This document shows, piece by piece, positions 49,261 to 60,830 of a stretch of DNA of 64,000 bases; the first letter of the stretch is position 1; each line of letters opens with the position of its first letter. The notes below the pieces were generated by a model that saw nothing but the letters and a program-made list of their open reading frames with translations, was not told the DNA's origin and searched no databases. Source of the stretch: Cynocephalus volans (taxonomy: Eukaryota; Chordata; Mammalia; Dermoptera; Cynocephalidae); the NCBI RefSeq assembly GCF_027409185.1, contig NC_084469.1, positions 102,549,835-102,613,834 of the forward strand. Direction: 5' to 3'. A program made the translations under genes and the position numbers.

Positions 49261-49700
49261 CTCTGGCATCTTGAGAATCAACTGATTTATTGAGCATCTA
49301 CTATGTCCCAGGCCCTTGAACAACAAACGAAAAATGCCTGCCTGAATGAACATTCTGTGGGGTAAGACAGACAAGAAACAGTGAAAAAAGTAAAATACAT
49401 AGGGTATTAGGATGAAAGGGGAGACGGACTAAGAGAGTAAGTAAACTTTAAACAGCATAGTTGGGGAAGGTGACATTTAAGCAGAGACTTGAAGAATGTG
49501 AGGGAGAGAGCCATTTGGATATCTGGGGCAAGTATCCCCCCCCCCAAAAAAAAAAAAACGGAAACAGCAAGTGCAAACTCCCTGGGGCAGGAATGTTCAA
49601 GAAACAGGCCAGTGTGGTTGCAGCAGAATGAGCCAGGCGGAGAATCAGGGGAGATAATGCTTGTAAACGTTGCAGAGTGTCTAGGTCATGGTAACTTTTT
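49260..49700 (+). repeat. Old L2-class repeat
   Basis: TTGAGCATCTACTATGTCCC, GGTGACATTTAAGCAGAGAC and CAAGTGCAAACTCCCTGGGG are in the order seen in sibling copies. Confidence 0.5.
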
Positions 49701-49849
49701 CATAAATAGTAGCTACCATTATTATTATCTGCAACTGATAAATGATCCTAAAGAAAATAAGATGGGTCCTTGCCTACTTGTACTAAAGCTTGCATTTATG
49801 AGTGTTGAACACCTTGCAAATGGGCTTGCTAGCACTCACTGCAACCTCA

Positions 49850-49985
49850 AGAAAAGTACGGCGAGTGCGCTATTTACAGGCAAGAAAACTGGGCTCAGAG
49901 AGGAGAGGGGACCAGCTCAGGGTGACCCAGCAGGTAAGTAGGGTCCCAGGATTTGAACCCAGGTCTGTCTGATTTTAGACCACGA
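49850..49985 (-). repeat. MIR element, antisense
   Basis: CAAGAAAACTGGGCTCAGAG and GGATTTGAACCCAGGTCTGT are diagnostic. Confidence 0.8.
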
Positions 49986-50179
49986 GATCGCTGGGCTCCA
50001 GGCCTCCTGGCTTAGACAATTTGGAACCCAATGATACTCTTTCTCGCCCACTCACCATTGGTGCTGTGGGAAGCTGCTCTAGCTCTGCACAGCCAAGCTC
50101 CTCCAAGGAGTGGTCCACACTCGCACCTGCACCTGCACCTGCTGTATTTACTTCCTCACCTCCCACCTTCTCCATACTT

Positions 50180-51310
50180 CTAAAACTCCCCTCGCCAAAG
50201 AAGCCAATGACCTTCCAATCTGCCAGTCCCACAGCTTCATGCCAGTCCTCATTCAATCACTCTCATGGTAGATTAGTCTCCATGGAGCATCCCTTCCTTT
50301 TGATAGTCATTTCTCCCTTGATTTCAGAGATGCCTTATCATTTCCCAGTTCTGCCCCCACCTCTCTGGCTGGGCTGTCACCGTCCCCTGCCTCCTTCCTA
50401 GATGTCTGTATCTCCCAAGGCTTTGTCCTAGGTCCCCTACCCCTCTCATCCTACACACCATGCTTGGACCATCACGCAAACTCCCAAGGTTTTGGTTCCA
50501 TCTGGCACACTCCTACCTCAGGACCTTTGCACTTTCTGTCCCCTCTACCCAAAACACTATTACCACAGATGCCCGCACGGTTTGTTCCTTTACTTCATTT
50601 GCATCTCTGCTCTGTCATTATGTGGGTTAGAGCCATGCCATTCCCTTCCCCCAGAAAACTACATTTCCCAGGTTCCTTTGCACACTGACTTCCTGTTAGG
50701 TTCATCCAATGGGAGGCTCTGGAGGGAAATAGAAGGGTGGAGAGGAAGGGAGAAACCCCAATACTTGTCCTCTCTCTTTCTTCTTAGGGTGGGGGGTGTT
50801 TTCTGACTGTGGCTACACCCCTCTATGGTCCCAGATCCCACACAAGAGCGCCTTCCTCATCTCGCCACCCCTTTGCTGTCTCTCCAGCAACTTACTCCTG
50901 TGGTGTATTGCTGGGTTCCCTGATCATCCCATTGGCGTCTCAAGTCTTCCACCTCCCACTTAACCAATTCCTTGTATTAAATTCCTTCTCTTTAAAACAC
51001 CTAGAGTGGCTTGTTTCCCTGAGCGATATGACCATTTTACCTGGAAGACCTTTCCTGACAACCTCATCTACAATCAGAGCCCCCAGCACTCTCTCCCCTT
51101 TCCCCTACTTTATTTATTTTTTACAGTATTTGTCACCATGTGACATTACACTGTACTTTTATTTGTTTATGGTCTGTTTCTCCACTAAACTGTCAGCTCC
51201 ATATACTGTCACCAACATGTCTGTATTTTTTACAGCTGCATCTTCAGGTCCCAGAACAGTGCTTGGCACATAGTACATGCTCAAGAAATTGTATTTGATC
51301 GAATAACTAA
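50180..51310 (+). repeat. L2 region with an embedded unclassified repeat
   Basis: The L2 tail GCACATAGTACATGCTCAAG is at the end. L2 words are also at 50510-50640 (CTCAGGACCTTTGCACTTTC). 50650-51000 is copy 2 of the unclassified family at 20205. Confidence 0.65.
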
Positions 51311-51464
51311 ATGGACCTATCACCTGAAACATATCTATAGCCCAGATCTCCACCTGGAGCTCAGACCCCTATGTTCACCTGCTTCTTGGACATTTCCACT
51401 TGTAAGTTTACCGGACTAATAGCACAGTACAACCACTAGAAGGGTCTCAATCTAAAATATAGAT

Positions 51465-52135
51465 GGTACTAAGTATTGGTGAAGATGTAGAAAAAATGGA
51501 ACCCACATACATTGCTAGTAGGAATATAAAATGTTGCAAGCATGTTGAGAAACAACTTAGCAGTTTCTTAAGAAGTTAAACAGAAACTTGCCATAAGACC
51601 CAACAATTATATCTACTGAAGAGAAATAAAAGCACATCGAAAGACTTGTTCATGAATATTCACAATAGCATTTTTATAATGAATAAAACAATCCAAATGC
51701 CCATCAACTATCCAATCCATCAACAATCCAAATGCCCATACAATGGAATGCCGTTCAGCAATAAAAAGGAATGAACTACTGATACATGCTGCAATGTAGA
51801 TGAACCTCAAATGTATTCTGCTAAGTAAAAGAAGCCAGACACAAAAGGCAACATATGTTATGATTCCACTTACACAAAATGTCCAGAAAAGACAAATCAA
51901 ATGGAGGCAGAAAGTAGATTAGAGACTGCCTGAAACTGGGGGTGGCAGTGGGAATGGAATGGAAATGGACAGGAGGGATCTTTTTGGTGGTGATGAAAAT
52001 ATCCTGAAACTGGCTTGAGGTGATGGTTGTACCATTCTGTAAATTTACTAAAAGTCATTGAATTGCACAATTAAACAGGTGGGTTTTATGGTGTGTAAAT
52101 TATACCTCCATAAAGCAGTTAAAATGGGAAAAGCA
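51465..52135 (+). mobile_element. L1 3' end, 5'-truncated
   Basis: AATATTCACAATAGCATTTT, ACAATGGAATGCCGTTCAGC and GTGTAAATTATACCTCCATA are L1 3'-end words. There is no intact reading frame. Confidence 0.85.
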
Positions 52136-52750
52136 TTTTAAAGCAATTCTCTGCAAGCCCCCTCTTTGAGGTACACCGTGCTTGTACTAACATGAGAATA
52201 AGTGCCTCCTTAAATTTTGCACCCAAAGGCCCTTGCTTGCCTTGCCCAATCCTGGCCCTGATGTACCACCCACAGTCAGAAATTAGAAATTATTCCCTTT
52301 TTACCCTTCCTTCTCCCTCCCTACTCCTGTATCCAAACCAGCATCAAAGCCAGCTGATCCCGATGCAGAAATATCTCAAGAAGGTGTCTGCTCCTATCCA
52401 TCACCATCACTTTGAGCATGGTGCTAGGGACTCACTGAGAGAAATATTTTTTCCCCTTAAAATTCCCAGGAGGAAAAAAATCTGTAACTGTCAGAATAAA
52501 ATCAGTAATTGCTAAGCTTTATTGAGTACTTATCTGCTAGGCACCATATGCAGCAAGGTTCATGTAATAACTCATTTAACCCTCAGAATATCCCTATGCA
52601 GTAGACAGGACTATAATTCCCATTTTTAAAATGAGAAAATAGAGGCATAGAGATGCTAAGACACTTTCCCAGAGTCACCCAGGATTTGATCCTAGACAGT
52701 CAGGCTCCAGTGTCTATCTGGTGCTGGCACAATCTGATCTATTCACAGTG
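52136..52750. other. Exon 1a intron, with a MIR relic
   Basis: A MIR in antisense lies at about 52530-52730. 52140-52520 shows nothing I recognise. Confidence 0.45.
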
Positions 52751-52867
52751 GGAAAGAATGCATGTTGATCCCTACCTCACATCATACACAAAAGTCAGTT
52801 CCAGATGGATTGTACATCTACATGTGAAAGATAAATAATAAAGCTTTTGGAAGAAAACATAGAATAC

Positions 52868-53284
52868 ATTTGTGCCTCAGTATCCATGGGGTATTTGTTC
52901 CAGGACCCCAACTGGTACCAAAATCCACAGATGCTCAAGTCCCTTATCTAAAATGGTGCAGTATTTGCATAGAAATTACACACATCCTCCTGCATAATTT
53001 AAGTAATCTCCAGATTACTTATAATACCTAACACAAAACAATGCAAATGCTATGTAAATAGTTGTTATACTGTATTTCTTTTGTATTATTTGTATTGTTG
53101 TATTGTTTTTTTGTTTCTGCTTTTGTGTTTTTGCAGCTGTCTGGAACAGGGATTCAACGCTGGACCTTGGTATTAGCAACACCATGCTCTAAACAACTCA
53201 GCTAAGAAGCCAGCCCTTCAAATATTTTTGATCTGTGGTTGGTTAAATCCACAGATGTAGAACCCACGGATACAGAATATCTTT
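52868..53284 (+). mobile_element. Tigger-type element in L1
   Basis: CAGTATCCATGGGGTATTTG at the left and CAGATGTAGAACCCACGGAT at the right are Tigger ends. It is the same family as 19013-19648. Confidence 0.82.
53108..53214 (-). mobile_element. t-SINE (CYN) monomer, antisense, in Tigger
   Basis: TTTTTGCAGCTGTCTGGAAC ... CAACTCAGCTAAGAAGCCAG is a diverged reversed unit at the same Tigger region as the SINE at 19206. Confidence 0.75.
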
Positions 53285-53616
53285 GTCACTCTGGGATGGG
53301 CAAAGATTTCTAAAACAGGACACGAACAAGCACTAACCATGAGGGAAAAAAATTACAATTTGAACTACATTAAAATTAAGAAATTCCATTGATGAAAAGA
53401 CACCATTAAGAGAATGAAAAATCAAGCCACAAAGTAGAAGATATTTGCAATACTTATGTCTGATAAAGAACTCATATCCTGATTTTATAGTTAGATAAAA
53501 TATGTATATATGTTTATATAAAATCTGGATATATACACTCACATATTCCTATAAATCAATAAGAAAAAAGAAGACAGCCTAATAGAGAAGTGGGCAAAAG
53601 ACTTAAGTGGACTTTT

Positions 53617-53778
53617 TTATTTTTAAAGATGGTCGGTAAGGGGATCTTAACCCTTGACTTGGTGTTGTCAGCACCACGCTCTCCAAGTGAGCTAACCAGC
53701 CATCCCTATATAGGGATCCAAACCCGTGGCCTTGGTGTTATTAGCACCGCACTCTCCCAAGTGAGCCATGGGCCGGCC
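53617..53778 (-). mobile_element. t-SINE (CYN) dimer, antisense, in L1
   Basis: The reversed dimer is flanked by CTTAAGTGGACTTTT and CTTAAGCAGACATTT, an imperfect TSD. Confidence 0.85.
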
Positions 53779-54080
53779 CTTAAGCAGACATTTCACAAAA
53801 CAAGATATTCAAGTTGTCAATAAACATGTTGAAAGGTCCTTAACATTATCAGTCATCAGGAAATGCAAATTAAACCCACACTGTGATAGCACTATACACC
53901 CATCAGAATGTCTAAAACGTAAAGAAAGACAAGCATGGGTGAGGTTGTGGAGCAACTGGAATGCTCCTACACTACTGGAGGAAGAGTCAACTGGAAGACT
54001 CTACGGAAGCCTTTGGAGCTTTGGAAGACAGTTCAGCCCTATCTCCCTTATGACTCAGCAATTCCACTTCTAGGTATATA

Positions 54081-54162
54081 TGAGGGTACTTCCGAAAGTT
54101 CATGGAAAGATGTGCATTATTTTTCAATTCTATTTTTCCACTAACTTTTTGAAGTACCCTCG
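54081..54162. mobile_element. Mariner-type MITE (82 bp)
   Basis: Inverted ends GAGGGTACTTC and GAAGTACCCTC are each flanked by TA, the Tc1/mariner target. It is AT-rich inside and non-coding. Confidence 0.8.
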
Positions 54163-54165
54163 TAT

Positions 54166-54810
54166 CATTGAGCTTCATTATTCACAGATTCCATATTGGC
54201 AAATTCACCTACTCACTACAATTTATTTATACTCTAAGGTCAGTAGGGCTAGGGCTTTTGTGGTATTTATGGACATGCACAGGGTGGCAAAATATTGAGT
54301 CCGCTGATGACCACGTTCCCAGCTAAGGTCAAACAAGGGATGCTCTGCTTTCTTGTTTCACCTCTCACCACATAAACAAGGGTCGTTTTCACAGTCTCTT
54401 TGTTCCAAATTCTTCACATCTTTGTGCTTTTGGTTGGTAACTTCACTGCCTTAAATGGCCCCAATGCATAGTGCTGAAGTGCTGTCTAGTGTCCCTAAGT
54501 ACAAGAAGGCTGTGATGTGCCTTATAGACAAAATGCATGTGTTAGGTAAGCTTTATTCAGGCATGAGTTACAGTTCTACTGGCCACGAGTTCAATGTTAA
54601 TGAATCAAATATATACACGGGGTCTTCAAAAAGCTCATGGGAAGATTAGTATTATCTTTCAATTCCATTTTCCCACAAACTTTTTGAAGTACCTTTCTGA
54701 AGGTGTTTATATACACATGGTGTTTTTAAATAGAAACACACATAAAACTAAATTATGTTGACAAAATGTGGCCAGAGGCTTTCTGACAGAAAATATAACG
54801 TGTTGGCACA
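54166..54810 (+). mobile_element. Tigger-type element with transposase N-terminal remnant
   Basis: ATTCACAGATTCC near the left and the block at 54455-54610, which still reads as a pogo/CENP-B-like N-terminus (SAEVLSSVP, FNVNES words), mark a Tigger relic. It is broken by the second mariner MITE and lacks the catalytic part. Confidence 0.8.
54616..54696. mobile_element. Mariner-type MITE, diverged copy
   Basis: CACGGGGTCTTCAAAAAGCT and TTTTTGAAGTACCTTT match the 54081 element with several changes. It is inserted in Tigger. Confidence 0.72.
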
Positions 54811-55207
54811 TGCTGTAGATTGGATGTCCCCCCAAATTCACTGAGGCTTAATCCCCACTGTAACTGTGGAGGGTGGGAAATCCTATTGTGGTAATTGAAA
54901 GGTGGGCCCTTGAAGAGGTGATTAGATTGTGAGGACCACGTTACAGTGAATGGATTAATCCATTTGATGGTTTAATGGTGGTCCTGGGAATGGTCAGAGG
55001 GTTTTAAAAGGAGGAGTGAGAAGTCAGCTCTGTGTTCTGCCATTCTGGCCATGTGAAGCCCTGCATTGCTGTACAGTCACCTCACCAAATGTGTTCCCTG
55101 AACTTTGGACTTCCCAGCCTCTGAAATCATAAGCAAATAAATATTGTTTCTTTACAAATTACCCAGTTATGGGTATTTCTATTATAAGCAACAAAAACGG
55201 GCTAACA
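54811..55207 (+). mobile_element. Solitary MaLR-type LTR
   Basis: TGCTGTAGATTGGATGTCCC at the start, then TACCCAGTTATGGGTATTTC and CTAACA at the end. Confidence 0.75.
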
Positions 55208-55845
55208 TAGCAAGGATGTGGAAAAACTGGAACTCTTGTGCACTGTTGGTAGGAATGTAAAATAGTGCAGATGCTGTGGAAAACAGCATGCAGCCTCCTT
55301 AAAAACTTAAACACAGAGTCACCATATGATCTAGCATTTCCACTTCTGTTTAGATACACAAAAGAATTGAAAGCAGGGTCTCAAAGAGATATGTGCACAA
55401 CCACGTGCACAGCAGCGTGATTCACACTAGCCCAAGGGTGAAATCACCTCACAGATGGATGAATGCATAAACAAAATGTGGTAAGTCCGTACAATCAAAT
55501 ATTTGTCAGCTTTAAAAAGGAAGGAAATTCTGACACATGCTACAACATGAATGAACCTTAAGGACATTACGCTCAGTGAAATAAACCAGGACAAATATGA
55601 TTCCACTTAAATGAGGTCGCTGGGGTAGTCACACACAGAGACAGAAAGTAGAATGGTGGGTGCCAGGGACTGGGGGAGGGGGTGGGGGTTAGTGCTTAAT
55701 AAGAATAGAGTTTCCATTTTGCAAGATAAGAAGAGTTCCAGAGATTGGTTGAACAACAGTGTAACCTACATAATATTACTGAACTGTAAACTTAAAAGTG
55801 GTTAAAATGGTAAATTTTATATTATGGGCGTTTTACCAGAATTAA
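55208..55845 (+). mobile_element. L1 3' end
   Basis: AGGATGTGGAAAAACTGGAA, GGTAGGAATGTAAAATAGTG and TGAATGAACCTTAAGGACAT are L1 words. It ends where a SINE sits. Confidence 0.85.
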
Positions 55846-56003
55846 TTTTTTTTTTTGACCGGTAATGGGACCGCAACCCTCGGCATGGTGGTGTCTGCAC
55901 CACGCTCAGCCAGTGAGCGCACTGGCCATCCCTATATAGGATCCGAACCTGCGGCCTTGGTGCTACCAGCACCGCACTCTCCTGAGTGAGCCACGGGGCC
56001 GGC
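55846..56003 (-). mobile_element. t-SINE (CYN) dimer, antisense
   Basis: A 10-bp TSD, CCAGAATTAA, lies at 55836-55845 and 56004-56013. It is a GC-rich copy. Confidence 0.9.
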
Positions 56004-56039
56004 CCAGAATTAAATTTTATAAATTTAAAAATCTTCTAT

Positions 56040-56775
56040 TTTAAAACCACAATGAGATATTATCTCACTCCAGTTAGAGTGGCTATTATCAGCAGGACAA
56101 AAAATAGCAAATGCGGGCAAGGATGTGGAGAAAAAGGAACTATCCTGCTTTGCTGGTGGGACTGTAAATGGTACAGCCACTGTGGAAAACAGTATGGAGG
56201 CTCCTCAGAGAACTAGCAGCAGATCTGTCCTATGACCCAGCTATCTCACTACCGGGTACATACCCAAAGGAAATGAAATCATTTTATCAAAAGGCACCTG
56301 CACTCCCATGTTCATTGCAGCGTTATTTACAACAGCCAAGAGATGGAATCAACCTAAATGCCCATCAATGGATGAATGAATAAAACAAATGTGATATATA
56401 CACACAATGGAATACTACTCGGCTATTAAAAAAATGATATCCTGTTATTTGCAGCAACATGGGTGGAACTGGAAACCATCATGTTAAGTGAAGTCAATCA
56501 GGCACAAAAAGACACATACCGCATGATCTCACTCATATGTGGAAGCTAAAAAAAAAGAAAGAAAGTGGTTCTCATAGAAGTAGAGAGTAGAATAATGGTT
56601 GCAAGAGGCTGAGGTGGGGAGCTGGGTGGGAAGGAGAAGTGGTGGACTAATGGGTACGAAACCATGCTATCTACACTAAGTGAGTCATTGCACAGTATAT
56701 GCATGTACTGAAATAACACACTGTACCCCACAAATAGTCACAAGTAAATGTTAAAGTATTTTGAATAAAAAAAGA
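56040..56775 (+). mobile_element. L1 3' end, least diverged in window
   Basis: AATGAGATATTATCTCACTC, GCCCATCAATGGATGAATGA and CATGATCTCACTCATATGTG are close to modern L1 words. It ends in an A-rich tail. Confidence 0.9.
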
Positions 56776-57391
56776 ATTAATGTATTTAAACACACTCACA
56801 CACAAAACCCCTTCTACGAGTCCATATCTCCAGCTCGATAAATTTTAAAATCCTTAACTCAGCCTTCAAGGCCTTCACAATCAGATGACAACCTACCTGT
56901 CCAAGTTCATCTCCATGTCACCTCCTCATGGGCACCATGCACACTCCACTCTACTTCCCAGTTCCAGAACCCACCATGGGCTTCTCGGTCTTATTAGCTT
57001 GGCCAACGACCTTTTCCTACATGGAATGTCCACCCTCCAATCTTTGCTCACTCACCCTTCCAGGCCCAACCCAACTGTCTCCTCCTCCAGGAAGCCCACT
57101 TGCCTCTTGACATTTTGCTCATTGCCCATGGCATCTGTCTCCCCCACTTGGAGACTGAGAGCCACTCCACAGTGGGCCATGTCACATCCCTCCACGTCCC
57201 CAGTGCCTCGCTCAGTGTCTTTCTTATAGGAATGATTAGAGAAATTAGGAATAGAAAGAATCCAGCTCATCATGTAATCACCATCATTTTTCTTGAGAAT
57301 AACCAGTACCCTTCCAGGGCCTAAAAGGGGAGAAGCTATTTGCCATTTCATTCAATGGCCTCAGCTGACTTTGGTTTTTGGTTCCTTTCTT
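56776..57391 (+). repeat. L2 fragment and unassigned DNA
   Basis: 56840-57210 has L2-like words (AGCCTTCAAGGCCTTCACAA, CCAGTGCCTCGCTCAG). The rest is unassigned. Confidence 0.5.
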
Positions 57392-57484
57392 TCTTTTTTG
57401 GCGGCTGGCCGGTACAGGGATCCAAACCCTTGACTTTGGTGTTATAGCACCGCACTCTAACCAACTGAGCTAACTGGCCAGCCC
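57392..57484 (-). mobile_element. t-SINE (CYN) monomer, antisense
   Basis: TTTTTTGGCGGCTGGCCGGT ... GAGCTAACTGGCCAGCCC. An imperfect TSD (TGGTTYCTTTCTT) flanks it. Confidence 0.85.
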
Positions 57485-58089
57485 TGGTTTCTTTCTTGTT
57501 GGGCAGGGATACCTGTCTTCTTATCTGCAAAGCAGTGTTTAGATGCCAGCTGCCCAGGAGAGTTAGAATCATGCGTAAGGAGCAAGCAGGCACTGAGAGC
57601 TTACTGGGGTTCCCAGGAGCAAGGCAAGTAAGCTTTTGCATACAGACTTCATGGAATCTATTCTGACTACTCTCTGCTATTTTCTGGTTTCTTCTTGGCT
57701 CATGGCTGAGCTTTGAATGGATAAAGTTGTGAGACAGACTGGGTTTCCACCCTGGGGGAAAGGGAGAAGACAAGAGTTCTCTAAAAGTGGGACCAAAATC
57801 TCCTGCTCCTGTCACAACATCCTTCTTCCCAGCACAGCCACTCTCACTTCTGCAGAGAAGTTAAATCTTCCAACCCACCCCAATTTGAGAGTGCAAATGG
57901 CCACCCAGCCTTGGTATGTGCGATAAGGCTCAGAACAGAACACAGCTCTCAATGGATGCTTTCTAAACAAATACATGAATGCACGAGTAAATAAAAACAG
58001 CGATTTACTGCCTCCCAGGCACTGACCCTAAATTCTGGAGGTACAAAATTATTGCCAAAATGAGCTGCTGGGCTCATAAGAAATCCACA
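57485..58089. other. Exon 1a intron, unassigned
   Basis: No repeat family or exon was recognised. Confidence 0.35.
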
Positions 58090-58197
58090 TATAAAAGCTG
58101 GCTGGTTAGCTCAGTTGGTTAGAGTGTGGTGTTATAACACCAAGGTCAAGAGTTCAGATCACCAGACCATCCAGCCACTAAAAAAAAAAAAAAGAAA
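58090..58197 (+). mobile_element. t-SINE (CYN) monomer
   Basis: A 12-bp TSD, AAGAAATCCACA, lies at 58078-58089 and 58198-58209. Confidence 0.9.
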
Positions 58198-58209
58198 AAG
58201 AAATCCACA

Positions 58210-59020
58210 CAACCCACATGGACACAGAGTCACCGTGTACACACCCCCCCAGGTATGGTTATGGTACAGGCATGTCCCTGCACCCAGCTTGACCAATGCC
58301 AAGTACATGGTCCCTGAACATGTGCAGTCACTGAACAGACGCATACACACGTGACACTACAGACACACTCCTATGGGGACAGGCTTCGAGTGAGATGAGT
58401 CGTGAAAATGCAGAGTGGGATCCTGTCTTTATTTAAAGATTTGACACAGTTCGCTGTAAATTTTTTGCATTAATTTTGATTTTTCTTAAAATTTTGCATG
58501 AAAATATTATTTATCTTGGTTACTGAGTTTTGTGGCATCCCCTTAAATTTTTCTCCTGAGGCGAGTCGCTTACTTAACTGACGCTGGCCTGGGTACAAAC
58601 GCACACACACGCACGCACACACACGCATACACAAGCACACACCTGCATACCTTCCCTGCTGTCACACGGACACACACAGTCCCTGCACAAACCTCATTCT
58701 ACCAGTAGGTGTCGTCCCAGCTCCTTAATCTTAGGCCCAGTCCTAACGTGCTCTTCCCTACATTTAACTCTCTTGGGTTCTGTAAGATTTCCTTTTACTT
58801 CTCTTCACCTGGGACATTTACATGTTCTAAAGGAACCCCGGGAGAACAGCGTCTTAACCCTAAATAGCGATGCCCTATAATGGTGGAATTTCAGGCACAA
58901 GTGGAGAAGATGGGTTTTCTCCATATCTCTGATCCAGGAGCTAGTGTTCCCCTGACCCTCTCCTTGGTACAAGAATCCTGCAGCTTGAGAAAAAGACTGT
59001 GTGTGTGTGAGGGGGTCCAT
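58210..59020. other. Exon 1a intron with CA tract
   Basis: 58598-58640 is a CA-like repeat. The rest shows no recognised element. Confidence 0.4.
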
Positions 59021-59029
59021 CCATTCATC

Positions 59030-59540
59030 CACTCAAACGGTATTTGTGGAGCACCTAGTGTGTGCTAGGCTCTGTTCTTGGCACTAGAGAGACAATGAAG
59101 ATCACAGGACCCCGATGAGCTGCTGCTCTAGTGGGAAAACAAAGAATGAATAGATGAATCGTGGAAAGATAGTGACAAGGGCTAGAAAGAAACACAACAG
59201 AGTAAGAGCTTAGAAATTGGCAGCAGGGAGGCTATTTTCTTTTCTTTTCTTTTATAAAAAGATGACCAGTAAGGGGATCTTAACCCTTGACTTGGTGTTG
59301 TCAGCACCACACTCTCCCAAGTGAGCTAACCGGCCATCCCTATATGGGATCCGAACCCGTGGCCCTGGTGTTGTCAGCACCACACTATCCCGAGTGAGCC
59401 ACGGGCCAGCCCCTAAGGGAGGCTATTTTCGATGTCTGGTCTTGTGACATTTAAGCAGAAAGAAGAGAGGGAGGGAGTCACCTGGGGGAACAGTGTCCCA
59501 GGCAGAGGGAATGGCAGGTGCAAAGGCCCTGAGGCATGTG
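59030..59540 (+). repeat. Old L2-class repeat split by a SINE
   Basis: GAGCACCTAGTGTGTGCTAG to GTGCAAAGGCCCTGAGGCAT, interrupted by the SINE at 59240. Confidence 0.5.
59240..59415 (-). mobile_element. t-SINE (CYN) dimer, antisense
   Basis: A perfect 15-bp TSD, AGGGAGGCTATTTTC, lies at 59225-59239 and 59416-59430. Confidence 0.93.
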
Positions 59541-59789
59541 ATCCAAACAGAACTATCTCCCTTCCACCCTGTGAGGACCCCAAAAAAGAGTTGACCCCAA
59601 ACCAGATAGTGCCAAAGATGTAGCTAGATCTTAGGGAGGATTTCCCAGTGGTCAGAAAGAGGGCACCTTTCCCACAGAAAAGATGGTGGGGCTTGGAGCT
59701 GTCAAGCCTTCTGGTAGCTCCATGTCACTCACAGGCCAGAGCCCAGGACGTCTGGGACAGACCCTGGATGAATGGACGATGCCTCTGAC

Positions 59790-60330
59790 AGGTCCTACTT
59801 TCTTGCTCTCCGGGTCAAATCCCAACTCCTCCCCACAGCCCACAAGTTCCTATGTGGTCTCGCCTCTCCCGGCTTCTCTGGCCTCAGCTCCCTTCAACTT
59901 CCCTGTCACTCACTCCTCTCCAGCCACACGGCCCTACTCACTGCTCCTCAGACACACCAAGCTCGTTCCCACCTCAGGGCCTTGTCACTTGCTATCCCTC
60001 TTGCCTTGAATGCTGTTCCCCTGGATACCCACAAGGCTCCCTCTCTCACCTCCTTCGGGTGTCGCCTCCAGTGCCACCTCCTTAGAGACATCTTCCCTGA
60101 CCACACTTGCTCAAATAGCCTCCACCCGCCACCATCGCTGTTTAATCCCCTTGACCCTATTTATTAATTCTTCATGTCACCTGCATTGCATTACATATGC
60201 ATTTAGTTGTTGACATTGCCTTATATATTCTGTTCTTGTCTGTCTCCTCTGCCAGAAGATCAGCTCCAGGAGAGCCAGGATTTGACGACTTGGTTCATGG
60301 CTGTATCCCCAGGGCTTAATTATATCTGGT
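59790..60330 (+). repeat. L2 3' region
   Basis: CCAAGCTCGTTCCCACCTCA, GGGCCTTGTCACTTGCTATC and CTTAGAGACATCTTCCCTGA are in L2 order. Confidence 0.85.
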
Positions 60331-60544
60331 GACTGAATGATTTCTAGGAAGGATCCCTGTTGGAATCCAGCGCCCATCAGGGACCGAGGAGGGGATCTCT
60401 GGGAAGCGACGGATGGGCCAAAGCATCCTCTCTCCAGACCCCTCCCTTCCTTGAGGCACCAGGCTGGATGGGCCAGCTGGGGGTTGAGACTGTTTTGCGA
60501 ACACACAGAGGCACTGTCACCAGACCTGCCCCCACTGATTATCC

Positions 60545-60830
60545 CATTTTAGCCTCGCCCCCACCGACTATCCCACTTTAGCCCCGCCCCTACCTGCCAT
60601 TTAGCTCCGCCTTCACTGGCCTCTGTTTAGCACCCCCCCCCCCCGGGCAGTCCCGTTTGGCCCCGCCCCCACGGGAGACACAGGTTAGCCCCGCCCCCAC
60701 CGAGTATCCCACTTTAGCCCCGCCCCTACCTGCCACTTAGCTCCGCCTTCACTGGCCTCTGTTTAGCCCCACCCCCAGGCAGTCCCGTTTGGCCCCGCCC
60801 CCACGGGAGACACAGGCTAGCCCCGCCCCC
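60545..60830 (+). repeat. 136-bp GC-box-rich tandem duplication
   Basis: Two units with period 136 bp (CCACCGACTATCCCACTTTA at 60561; CCACCGAGTATCCCACTTTA at 60697) hold repeated CCCCGCCCC boxes, CTCCGCCTTCACTGGCCTCT and TCCCGTTTGGCCCCGCCCCC. A C13-type run lies at 60632-60645 in unit 1 only. Confidence 0.85.

Larger units (their letters stand above)
52750..54075 (+). mobile_element. L1 ORF2 3' remnant with nested insertions
   Basis: CCCTACCTCACATCATACAC opens the L1 part. A Tigger (52868-53284) and a SINE (53617-53778) interrupt it, and L1 text resumes each time (GGGCAAAGATTTCTAAAACA; ACATTTCACAAAACAAGATA). Confidence 0.8.

Noticed and set aside
53333..53542. Short minus-strand ORF in L1
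   Set aside because: It is antisense to an L1 remnant; the L1 is on plus and has no intact ORF.
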